Below are positions 1 through 6,189 of a stretch of DNA of 15,702 nt, piece by piece (positions within the stretch are counted from its first letter, which is position 1; each line of letters opens with the position of its first letter). Source of the stretch: JAUYLU01 sp038065675 (GTDB taxonomy: Bacteria > Patescibacteriota > Minisyncoccia > Phycocordibacterales > VMEP01); the NCBI GenBank assembly GCA_038065675.1, contig JBBTQM010000001.1, positions 1 through 15,702 on the forward strand. The letters are read 5' to 3'. The notes under the pieces are model-generated. The model saw nothing but the letters and a program-made list of their open reading frames with translations. It was not told the DNA's origin and made no database searches. A program made the translations under genes and the position numbers.

Positions 1-205
1 TTTGTACTGAACGAAATGAGTCGTAAGCGATTCTTACTTCACGAATTGCGGAATTGGAAACGCCAAAAACAAGCGATAATGACACCAATAAAAGAAATGC
101 CACGGCGGTGATTGCGGCTTGACCACCTTGGGCAGTTGTTAGTTGGTAGTTTTTTCGGCCCGAGGCCGATCCGCCTTGGGCGGAAATTTTTAGTCCATGA
201 TTCAT
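1..205 (-). CDS. PilX-like type IV pilus protein, N-terminal part (runs off the window)
   Basis: This open frame on the minus strand begins at ATG 205-203 and continues past the left edge; it has no stop in the window. After about 30 residues it reads QGGQAAITAVAFLLLVSLSL, a hydrophobic N-terminal helix, then a polar helix (IREVRIAYDSFRSVQ). This layout matches PilX-like pilus assembly proteins of Patescibacteria, which anchor by one N-terminal helix and join the pilin-like complex. It would start 17 nt after the restored stop of the PilW-like gene, in the same operon. The first 25 or so codons are encoded by a double-hairpin repeat that is non-coding upstream of nusA. No ATG, GTG or TTG lies between that repeat and the hydrophobic helix, so either the repeat is translated or a non-standard start is used. 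Family assignment rests on a short fragment. Confidence 0.6.
   Translation of the reverse strand, partial: MNHGLKISAQGGSASGRKNYQLTTAQGGQAAITAVAFLLLVSLSLVFGVSNSAIREVRIAYDSFRSVQ
141..194 (-). repeat. Double-hairpin repeat, copy 1 (overlaps the 5' end of the PilX-like gene)
   Basis: Read on the minus strand, positions 194-141 match 6123-6176 on the plus strand at 51 of 54 bases, with 39 identical bases in a row (185-147 against 6132-6170). The core holds two adjacent small hairpins, CCGCC-CAA-GGCGG and CGGCC-TCG-GGCCG, followed by a run of six A and then AACTA-like units. This resembles a REP-type interspersed palindrome. Confidence 0.8.
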
Positions 206-222
206 GGTTCTATGTTTTATGT

Positions 223-736
223 TCAATATGCCCCCCTAGTAACCGCGCTTCCGTAAAAATTAGCCGACCGGGAATTACCGGAACGGGTATCGCGAATAGT
301 AAGTTCCATTTTAATTAGCGTGCTTCTTGCCGTCGTCGCTTGCCGGAAAATAATGCTATCAAGCAAAATATTAGTCCCGGTAAGCCCCCTTATCAACCCC
401 CCCGTCTATTAAACGCAGACTGTTATCGCTAACATAAAATTCAACGGTTTTCGGATTGCCTAACTCGTCTGTAGTGTTGAGAGTAAGGCGCCCGGGATTT
501 GAGTTTAAGGTCGTGTTTGGCAGATTAACGGACGAGGCGAAACGTATTTCTTTTATTATTCGTTCAAGGGAGGCCGTGCCGCTTTCGCGAATATCGCCGT
601 AAGATTTGGCCTCAGAAAATGTGCGCGTAAGAGAAAGCGTGGATTGCACCGAAATGACGGCGAGAAGCGCGACCACGGAAACATAAACTATGAGTTCAAG
701 GAGCGTATAACCTCCGTTTTTACGAGAAAATTTCAT
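223..736 (-). pseudogene. PilW-like prepilin, interrupted by a +1 frameshift in a G-rich tract
   Basis: The gene starts at ATG 736-734, overlapping the upstream stop as ATGA. It carries a class III prepilin signal (short basic leader, then G|YTLLELIVYVSVVALLAV), so it is a pilin-like protein processed by PilD. The first frame stops at 373-371 after 121 residues. Immediately beyond, the next frame continues without a break as LTGTNILLDSIIFRQ... and ends in FYGSAVTRGAY at stop 225-223. Reading one base less anywhere in 385-406 gives a single 170-residue protein. That interval holds a run of seven G (397-403) and one of five G (385-389) on the coding strand; upstream in the second frame TAA and TAG follow at once, which fixes the interval. 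Causes could be a real mutation, slippage-based on/off switching, or an assembly error. The short form would lack about the last 50 residues. Confidence 0.8.
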
Positions 737-1215
737 ATGTTGGAAATATAAAACTCAACCGATTTCGTCGTCGTGGCGGCGCGAGAGAGCCATGAAACGT
801 TCATAATTATTTTTTTTGTGCCGCTGTCGTAAGCACCGGAAGACGCGATATTGCCGTTTCCGTCCCTTGCGACATCGCGAACGGAAAATGTTCTGTCAAA
901 TAACCCATCTATGGAAACAACCCCGGTTGTGGTCGCGAATTTATTCGTGCTTGTTGAAAATGACAGCCTGTAAACCGTCGTCGTGGACAATAACGAAATA
1001 TTTTGCCATAACGAATCACGCATTGACCGAACGGCTTCGGCTCCTTCAGAAAGGATAAACCCCGCTTGTGCCGTCCGAAGCGCCCGCTCCGACGCTTCAA
1101 GGGAACTTTTAGCAACGGAAAGAACACCGAAAATCGAGAGAGTAACTATGGCCGAACCGACAATGATTTCAATAAGGCTCCATCCGCAATTTTTTTTTCT
1201 TCCTTTAAGGCGCAT
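733..1215 (-). CDS. PilV-like type IV prepilin
   Basis: This 160-residue protein has a basic leader (MRLKGRKKNC), a prepilin cleavage site G|WSLIE with the expected glutamate at mature position 5, and a hydrophobic helix of about 20 residues. The globular part is rich in Ser and Thr. The segment LSEGAEAVRSMRDSLWQN following the helix is typical of PilV-like minor pilins. It is probably cleaved and methylated by a prepilin peptidase (not in this window) and built into or near the pilus tip. It is the fourth gene of the operon, 12 nt downstream of the GspH-like gene, and its TGA overlaps the next ATG. Only the minor-pilin class is supported; the exact paralogue is inferred from order and the sequence after the helix. 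Confidence 0.72.
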   Translation of the reverse strand: MRLKGRKKNCGWSLIEIIVGSAIVTLSIFGVLSVAKSSLEASERALRTAQAGFILSEGAEAVRSMRDSLWQNISLLSTTTVYRLSFSTSTNKFATTTGVVSIDGLFDRTFSVRDVARDGNGNIASSGAYDSGTKKIIMNVSWLSRAATTTKSVEFYISNI

Positions 1216-1227
1216 AAATAAATTATA

Positions 1228-1698
1228 TCAATAATGCGAAGCTACCCCGCTTTGAAGAATAGTTATGACCTTTTTTTTAGATGGATTTGCCTTGGAAGAA
1301 ACCTCAATCGTGCCGTATTGAGAAGTCTCGCCGGTAAGCTGTTCAAAGAGAACATCACTGCCGCCCCCGGCAAGAGAAATCAAGGAAATGGAAACTGTCG
1401 AATCAAGAGGTATTTCGCGATTATCGGGCGATGGTTCGCTCCAGGCGACGCCCTTGAAAGAAACCGCGCGCGCGGTTTCAAAATGAACGCCGTATTGCGA
1501 CGAACCTTTTGAAGAAACCGCCGCGCTTCGCGCGTCTTTAAGAAACGAAACCAGGAGGGCGGCGGAAGAATTGACCGCTTGCGCTTCGCGAAAAGAAGAA
1601 AAAGGGACGGCGACAACCGCGGTAAGTATCGCGAGTACGGCGATGACGATTAAAATTTCAACCAACGTTAGCCCGCTTTTTGATTTAATTTTTGCCAT
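1228..1698 (-). CDS. GspH/FimT-like type IV prepilin
   Basis: A prepilin signal is visible as KIKSKSG|LTLVEILIVIAVLAILTAVVAVPF, followed by a globular domain with LLVSFLKDARSAAVSSKGSSQYGV, a pattern found in GspH/FimT-like pseudopilins. I prefer the start at ATG 1698-1696, which gives a normal nine-residue leader (MAKIKSKSG). In-frame ATGs at 1716 and 1734 would lengthen the leader to 15 or 21 residues, and the 1734 start would overlap the pilC stop by 8 nt. No start has a recognisable Shine-Dalgarno. The product is 156 residues from the preferred start. It sits between pilC and the PilV-like gene and should be a minor or pseudo-pilin of the same machine. Confidence 0.72.
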   Translation of the reverse strand: MAKIKSKSGLTLVEILIVIAVLAILTAVVAVPFSSFREAQAVNSSAALLVSFLKDARSAAVSSKGSSQYGVHFETARAVSFKGVAWSEPSPDNREIPLDSTVSISLISLAGGGSDVLFEQLTGETSQYGTIEVSSKANPSKKKVITILQSGVASHY

Positions 1699-1726
1699 GG
1701 TGCTTTTTGAAATCATTGACACGTGT

Positions 1727-2944
1727 TTACACATTATTCATCAGCGAATACATGGGCGTAATCATGGAAACGGCAAAAAACCCGACTGCGCCGCCGACGA
1801 TAATCATCAGGACCGGCTCAACAATGGTTGAAAGGTCGCGCGTAGCGGAATCGACTTCTTCTTCGTAAAATTTCGCCACATCGGCAAGCATGTCGGAAAG
1901 CTTCCCGGTTTCCTCTCCGACCTCCATCATCTCCCCGACCATGACCGGGTAAAGCGAAGTTTTTTCCCTAAACATTTGGGAAAGCGGCGAGCCTTTTTCA
2001 ACTAAAATTAGGGCTTCATCAAGCGTTTCTTTGTAAAATGAATTTTGGAGAACATCTTTAACTATGGAAATGGCGCCGGTAATCGGAACTCCGGCAACAA
2101 TAAGAGAGGAGAGGGTCCGCGTAGTGCGCGCGGTGTTCACCTCTTTAACAAGACTGCCTAAAACAGGGAGGCGAAGCAGGACAAAATCAAGAGTTCTTCC
2201 CCCGATTTTTGTTTTAAGAAAAAGAAAAAACAAAAATAGGGCGGCCCCAAGAAGCGCAAGGAAAGAAACTGTGTAATTGGCAAGCAAGTCGCTTATCAAA
2301 ATAATTGTTTTTGTGCTCACCGGCAATTCTACTTTTAATTCCTTGAACGTTGATGTGAGAGTTGGAACAACGTAAATGAGCATAAGAATTCCTATTCCTA
2401 CAATCGCGGTAACCACGATGGCGGGATAAATGAGCGCCCCGCGGACTTTCCTGATTAAATTATAGCTTTGCTCAAGATGAGTGGCTGTTTCATTGAGCGC
2501 CTTAGCGAGCCCGCCGGACTCTTCCCCCGAACGAACCATGGCGATGAAAAGCGGCGAGAAAATTTTAGGATGTTCCGCGAGAGACTCGCTTAAAGTTTTC
2601 CCTTTTTTTACATTAAACGAAAGACTGGCTATGACGAGCTTGAATTTTTCATTGGCAGTCTGTTTTTCCAGAATTTCAATGGCGCGAGAAAGGGCGAGCC
2701 CGGCGGAAATCATTGCTGAAAGATTTCTGGCAAATACAATTTTTTCGCGCAAACTTATAAACGAAGTTATGAGATTGATTTTTGCCAGAATTTCCAGTAT
2801 TTTCCCTTTTTGGAGCGATTCGGCGGAAAAAAGCATGAGCCCTTCTCCGCGTAAATCGCGAGCTAGAGACAATTTATCGAAAGAATCTCGAACTCCTTCA
2901 ATTATTCCTCCTTCTTTATTTCGCGCCTTAAACGTGAACTGCAT
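1727..2944 (-). CDS. pilC: Type IV pilus inner-membrane platform protein PilC (GspF family)
   Basis: This 405-residue protein has the usual family length. It begins with the PilC-type N-terminus (MQFTFKARNKEGGIIEG). Two homologous cytoplasmic T2SSF domains follow, each with the family acidic motif: SGEESGGLAKAL near residues 139-150 and VGEETGKLSDML near 342-353. Membrane segments are visible near 170-193, 221-244 and 375-396, and the protein ends close after the last one. PilC anchors the PilB motor and couples its rotation to pilin insertion at the inner membrane. It starts 6 nt after the pilB stop, so the two are probably cotranscribed and made together. No key segment seems to be missing. 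Confidence 0.93.
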   Translation of the reverse strand: MQFTFKARNKEGGIIEGVRDSFDKLSLARDLRGEGLMLFSAESLQKGKILEILAKINLITSFISLREKIVFARNLSAMISAGLALSRAIEILEKQTANEKFKLVIASLSFNVKKGKTLSESLAEHPKIFSPLFIAMVRSGEESGGLAKALNETATHLEQSYNLIRKVRGALIYPAIVVTAIVGIGILMLIYVVPTLTSTFKELKVELPVSTKTIILISDLLANYTVSFLALLGAALFLFFLFLKTKIGGRTLDFVLLRLPVLGSLVKEVNTARTTRTLSSLIVAGVPITGAISIVKDVLQNSFYKETLDEALILVEKGSPLSQMFREKTSLYPVMVGEMMEVGEETGKLSDMLADVAKFYEEEVDSATRDLSTIVEPVLMIIVGGAVGFFAVSMITPMYSLMNNV

Positions 2945-2950
2945 AAATAA

Positions 2951-4696
2951 TTATTGATTAACCGCCCCCATAACTTCTTCAATGCTTGTAATGCCGCTTG
3001 CGATTTTAAATATGCCGTCTTCAAGCATTGTCATCATTCCCTCTTTTTTTGCCTGCGCTTCTATTTCGTCCGAGGTAGAATTTTTAATGATTAGTTCCTT
3101 TATGGCCGGGCTGACATTCATTACTTCATGAATGCCTATGCGGCTTGAATATCCATCATCTTCCCCTTTCCCTTTGGCGGCGCGATAAAAAGGAATCTCG
3201 CCCCAAGTTGCGACGGGAGAAACGATTTTTTCAGCCTTGAGAAATTTAAGGACCCGCTCAAGGTCAACTTTTTCTCCCAAGGCGGAGAGTTCCGCCTTCG
3301 TCGGCAGATATTTTTCTTTTGTGGAAGAAAGTTTCCTGACCAACCGCTGGGCGATTATCACGTTTAAAGTGGAAACTAAAAGAAATGGTTCTGCCCCCAT
3401 GTCTATAAGGCGCGGGATAGCGCCGGCGGCTGAGTTTGTATGAAGAGTGGAAAGGACCAGGTGGCCGGTTAAGGCGGCATTGACCGCAAGCGTCACTGTT
3501 TCGCTGTCTCTGATTTCACCGACCATTATAATGTCGGGGTCTTGGCGCACCAGAGACCTTAACCCGCTTGCGAAAGAGAGGCCTATATCCGGCTTAACCT
3601 GCGTCTGGTTAATTCTTTTCATCTGATATTCAACCGGGTCTTCTATGGTTGAGATGTTGACGTCGGGCGTATTTAAAATATCAAGCATAGTATAAAGAGT
3701 GGTTGTTTTGCCGGAACCGGTAGGGCCGGTAGCCAAAATCATTCCCGTAGATTGAGACAACGCCTGGTGCAAACGCTCCAAATCCTCTCCGTGAAAACTA
3801 AGCCCTTCCAGGGTAAACCCCGAAGAAGATTCGCGCAAAAGGCGCATTACCGTTTTCTCGCCAAAGTATGTCGGGAGAGTTGAAACGCGGAACGATACGC
3901 TCTCCCCTTCCCGCTCAATTTTGAAGCGGCCGTCCTGCGGCAAACGTTTTTCGTCAAGCTTTAGCCCGGAAAGAACTTTTATGCGCGCAGAAACTCCGGT
4001 TGCCGCCTCTTTAGGAAGCGTCATGGCATCACGAAGGATGCCGTCGATGCGATAACGAATAAGTAAATCTTTTTCTTCCGGCTCAATATGAATATCCGAA
4101 GCGTCTAAAGCGATGGCGTGGGAAATAAGGGCGTCAACGATGCGCACAACCGGCAAGTCAACCGCGGCTTTTTTAAGAGATTCTTCCGATTCATCCGAAT
4201 TATTTGCCTCTTTTTTCAGCGCCTCGGCTTCTCTTTTAATTATGTCGTCATATTCCGCCTTCAGCGTCCGGGTATATTGCTGAAGAGTGTTTTTAATGGA
4301 TTCCACGTCAGTAAGGCGCGGCAAAACTCTTAACCCGACTTTCTTTTTCACAAAATCAATGGCTGAAAGGTCGTTCGTATCAAGCATTGCCACTTCAAGC
4401 TCACCGCCGCGTTTGCGGTAAGCTACAATATTGTGATTGCGCGCAATCGGCTCCGGAATAAGTGAAAGTATTTCAAAGTCTATTTTCTCGTTTTTCAAAC
4501 TGACGAACGGAATACCGACCACGTACGCCTGAAGACGCCTAAAATCGTTCTCGGAAAGTTTTCCTTCCGAAACCATAAATTCTCCGAGGTCTATTTTTTT
4601 TATCTTGGCTTGTTTTTCGGCTCGCTCAATGTCGGCGGCGGAAATAATCCCCGAATCTTTCAAAAATTTTTTAAACTGTTCCTCGCTGATGCGCAT
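2951..4696 (-). CDS. pilB: Type IV pilus extension ATPase PilB (GspE family)
   Basis: This is a 581-residue secretion ATPase that powers pilin polymerisation on the cytoplasmic face of the membrane. An N-terminal MshEN/T2SSE-N domain spans roughly residues 1-150, followed by a charged linker (about 145-180). The ATPase core has Walker A GPTGSGKTT at 324-332, Walker B RQDPDIIMVGEIRD near 384-397 and the His box GHLVLSTLHT at 411-420. An unusual feature is that both CxxC pairs of the zinc-binding tetracysteine motif found in many PilB proteins are absent. The places where they normally lie read LVRKLSSTKEKY (452-463) and FYRAAKGKGEDDGYSSRIGI (503-522). PilB rather than the retraction ATPase PilT is supported by the long N-terminus and by pilC directly downstream. 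It opens the operon behind a probable near-leaderless promoter. Confidence 0.95.
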   Translation of the reverse strand: MRISEEQFKKFLKDSGIISAADIERAEKQAKIKKIDLGEFMVSEGKLSENDFRRLQAYVVGIPFVSLKNEKIDFEILSLIPEPIARNHNIVAYRKRGGELEVAMLDTNDLSAIDFVKKKVGLRVLPRLTDVESIKNTLQQYTRTLKAEYDDIIKREAEALKKEANNSDESEESLKKAAVDLPVVRIVDALISHAIALDASDIHIEPEEKDLLIRYRIDGILRDAMTLPKEAATGVSARIKVLSGLKLDEKRLPQDGRFKIEREGESVSFRVSTLPTYFGEKTVMRLLRESSSGFTLEGLSFHGEDLERLHQALSQSTGMILATGPTGSGKTTTLYTMLDILNTPDVNISTIEDPVEYQMKRINQTQVKPDIGLSFASGLRSLVRQDPDIIMVGEIRDSETVTLAVNAALTGHLVLSTLHTNSAAGAIPRLIDMGAEPFLLVSTLNVIIAQRLVRKLSSTKEKYLPTKAELSALGEKVDLERVLKFLKAEKIVSPVATWGEIPFYRAAKGKGEDDGYSSRIGIHEVMNVSPAIKELIIKNSTSDEIEAQAKKEGMMTMLEDGIFKIASGITSIEEVMGAVNQ

Positions 4697-4710
4697 TATC
4701 TATAAGTATA
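4697..4710 (-). promoter_or_regulatory. Probable -10 box for pilB with almost no leader
   Basis: On the minus strand TATACT (4710-4705) lies 8 nt before the pilB ATG, so transcription would begin within about 0-2 nt of the start codon. No Shine-Dalgarno can fit. A TTATCT-like -35 is weak, and TATTAT a few bases upstream is an alternative -10. Confidence 0.4.
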
Positions 4711-4772
4711 TAATAGGTTTCTCTTACTAGATAAGCCCCGATTGTTCCAAGATGGAAAACCGCCGTGCTTGC

Positions 4773-4781
4773 TGTTATCAT
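4773..4781 (+). promoter_or_regulatory. Extended -10 promoter for the peptidoglycan-binding gene, probably leaderless
   Basis: TGTTATCAT is an extended -10 (TGn plus TATCAT). It ends 6 nt before ATG 4788, placing the transcription start at or beside the start codon. It diverges from the pilB promoter about 60 bp away. If correct, the upstream in-frame ATG at 4752 cannot be used. Confidence 0.45.
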
Positions 4782-4787
4782 TTACCC

Positions 4788-5579
4788 ATGGAAAAGAGAA
4801 AAATATTGGGAGCGGTGGCGGTAATAATAATGTTAACGCTGCCAGCCGCAGTTCACGGCGTACTCTTTCGCAATTTAAAATTGGGCGACCGGGGAAAAGA
4901 CGTGCGCGAACTCCAAAAATTTTTAAACAGCGACGCCGACACGCGGGTGGCGGAAACGGGCGCCGGGTCGCCGGGCAATGAAACCGATTATTTCGGCGCA
5001 ATGACGCAAAAAGCCGTGATTAAACTCCAGAAAAAATACAGCTTTGATATTTTAACGCCAGCGGGAGCCTCTTCCCCAACCGGAGTAGTCGGCTCATACA
5101 CGCGCTCATTTCTTTCAAAATCAAAAGCGGATACAGAAAAATTGGCCAATTCGCCTTCCGACAGTAAAGAAATTCCCGTCATTACCTCAATTTCTCCAAC
5201 AGTAGTCACAAAAAGCACCGAGGAAGTCGTAATCCGCGGTTCCGGTTTTACGGCGGCCGGGAATTCGGTACTGATATCAAGCGAGCCAAGGAATGACTAT
5301 GTTGGCATCGCCTCCCCCGACGGAATAACCTTGCGAATAAATTTTCATTTCTCAACCGGCGACAAGTTAAAAGAGCAGGCGCTAAACGCAAGCGCCGGCG
5401 CGAAGAAAAATTATGCCGCGGTGGTAACGGCAATAAGCCAAAACATTAGAGAGAGGGTAAACTCCTCGGGGAATGCGCAAATTCCCGTATTAATAAGCGT
5501 CGGGAACAAGAACGGAACCAGCGCGTCGTATCGACTTCTCGTTGATGTAACTGCTATTCTATTGGATACGGGGAACTAA
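4788..5579 (+). CDS. Exported protein with peptidoglycan-binding and IPT/TIG domains
   Basis: The protein is 263 residues from ATG 4788. This start gives a clean signal peptide, MEKRKILGAVAVIIMLTLPA followed by AVHG; the in-frame ATG at 4752 would add 12 residues (MENRRACCYHLP) that spoil the signal. A PG_binding_1-type domain follows, with LKLGDRGKDVRELQKFLN, YFGAMTQKAVIKLQKKY and a last helix near TGVVGSYTRSFL. An IPT/TIG immunoglobulin-like strand set comes next (VITSISPTVVTKSTEEVVIRGSGF). The C-terminal 100 residues look beta-rich and are not recognised. It probably sits in the cell envelope, bound to peptidoglycan. It diverges from the pilus operon and is followed 5 nt later by another exported protein, so a role in anchoring or guiding the pilus is plausible but inferred. 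Confidence 0.8.
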   Translation: MEKRKILGAVAVIIMLTLPAAVHGVLFRNLKLGDRGKDVRELQKFLNSDADTRVAETGAGSPGNETDYFGAMTQKAVIKLQKKYSFDILTPAGASSPTGVVGSYTRSFLSKSKADTEKLANSPSDSKEIPVITSISPTVVTKSTEEVVIRGSGFTAAGNSVLISSEPRNDYVGIASPDGITLRINFHFSTGDKLKEQALNASAGAKKNYAAVVTAISQNIRERVNSSGNAQIPVLISVGNKNGTSASYRLLVDVTAILLDTGN

Positions 5580-5584
5580 ACGCC

Positions 5585-5998
5585 ATGGAGAAAAAAATTT
5601 CACAAGTCGGGCTACTTTTAACGGCGCTTTTTTTAGTGTCATTCGTGCCGTTAAAAACGCTGGAATACGCGGCGGCGCAGGATGCCGGCGGAGAAACACC
5701 GTATGGCGGTATGCGTAATATGACGCTTAATTGCACCTGCACTTCAAACAATCTTGTGTACATTAACGACTATGCGTCCGAAAGTACTCTAAAGCTGGTA
5801 AATGATTCCTCGTCCAGAATATACGCAAACAACAACGCTCTTTACGCCCAGTATCTTCTTGGAACATACCAAAAAAATTCCGGGCAATGCGAAATACTTG
5901 TGGCGGAAGAATGCGTGGAAATGACGTCCGACGGACTCATGGGCACCCAGCCGGGGACAGGGACTTCGCGCATAGACGACCCATATACGCAAAGTTAA
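5585..5998 (+). CDS. Small exported cysteine-containing protein, function unknown
   Basis: This 137-residue protein has an N-terminal hydrophobic signal (MEKKISQVGLLLTALFLVSF) and a likely cleavage near YAAAQ. Four cysteines lie in the exported part, as NCTCTSNNLVYIN, SGQCEIL and EECVEM, which could form two disulfides. The region between them (YINDYASESTLKLVNDSSSRIYANNNALYAQYLLGTYQ) looks like short beta strands with many Tyr and Asn. The C-terminus ends in GTQPGTGTSRIDDPYTQS, a flexible tail. It begins 5 nt after the preceding stop and ends before a terminator, so the two genes form one short unit. No named domain is recognised. Its place next to the pilus genes suggests a surface role; this is inference. 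Confidence 0.75.
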   Translation: MEKKISQVGLLLTALFLVSFVPLKTLEYAAAQDAGGETPYGGMRNMTLNCTCTSNNLVYINDYASESTLKLVNDSSSRIYANNNALYAQYLLGTYQKNSGQCEILVAEECVEMTSDGLMGTQPGTGTSRIDDPYTQS

Positions 5999-6042
5999 AC
6001 GAGTTTGACTTTTTTTTGAAACCAAGTATCATTTACCCAGTA

Positions 6043-6070
6043 ACTCCCGTTCCGCACGAGGGGTTTTTTT
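6043..6070 (+). terminator. Rho-independent terminator after the exported-protein pair
   Basis: ACTCCCGT pairs with ACGAGGGGT, with one bulged A and a TCCGC loop, followed by seven T. It is the only stem with a T tail between 5998 and nusA. Confidence 0.65.
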
Positions 6071-6122
6071 GTTAAATTAACGAGCAAGGCGAGTAAATTG
6101 TTTAGCAAGAAGGATGTATCTT

Positions 6123-6176
6123 ACTAAAAACTTCCGCCCAAGGCGGATCGGCCTCGGGCCGAAAAAACTAATAACT
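6123..6176 (+). repeat. Double-hairpin repeat, copy 2 (nusA leader)
   Basis: This copy matches 194-141 of the minus strand at 51 of 54 bases. It holds hairpins CCGCC-CAA-GGCGG (6134-6146) and CGGCC-TCG-GGCCG (6149-6161), then an A run and AACTA-like units. It ends 13 nt before the nusA ATG, so it would form part of the 5' leader if transcription begins upstream. The tail after the hairpins is only AAAAAAC, so it is a poor terminator. Confidence 0.8.
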
Positions 6177-6189
6177 ATAAACTAATTCC
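6162..6189 (+). promoter_or_regulatory. A/C-rich AACTA leader of nusA, no Shine-Dalgarno
   Basis: Between the hairpins and the ATG the sequence has no G at all and consists of AACTA, ATAACTA and AAACTAA units ending in TTCC. No purine-rich Shine-Dalgarno can be drawn. The same style of leader precedes rsmE and clpP. Confidence 0.5.

Noticed and set aside
112..318. 68-codon plus-strand frame near the left edge
   Set aside because: It lies antisense to the PilX-like and PilW-like prepilin genes, shows no motif, and overlaps the repeat element.
4752..4787. Upstream ATG for the peptidoglycan-binding protein
   Set aside because: It adds MENRRACCYHLP before a clean signal peptide and would lie upstream of the predicted transcription start.
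4696..5001. 101-codon minus-strand frame upstream of pilB
   Set aside because: It is antisense to the signal peptide and PG-binding domain at 4788-5579, which is the convincing gene; its translation is Arg/Pro-rich without motifs.
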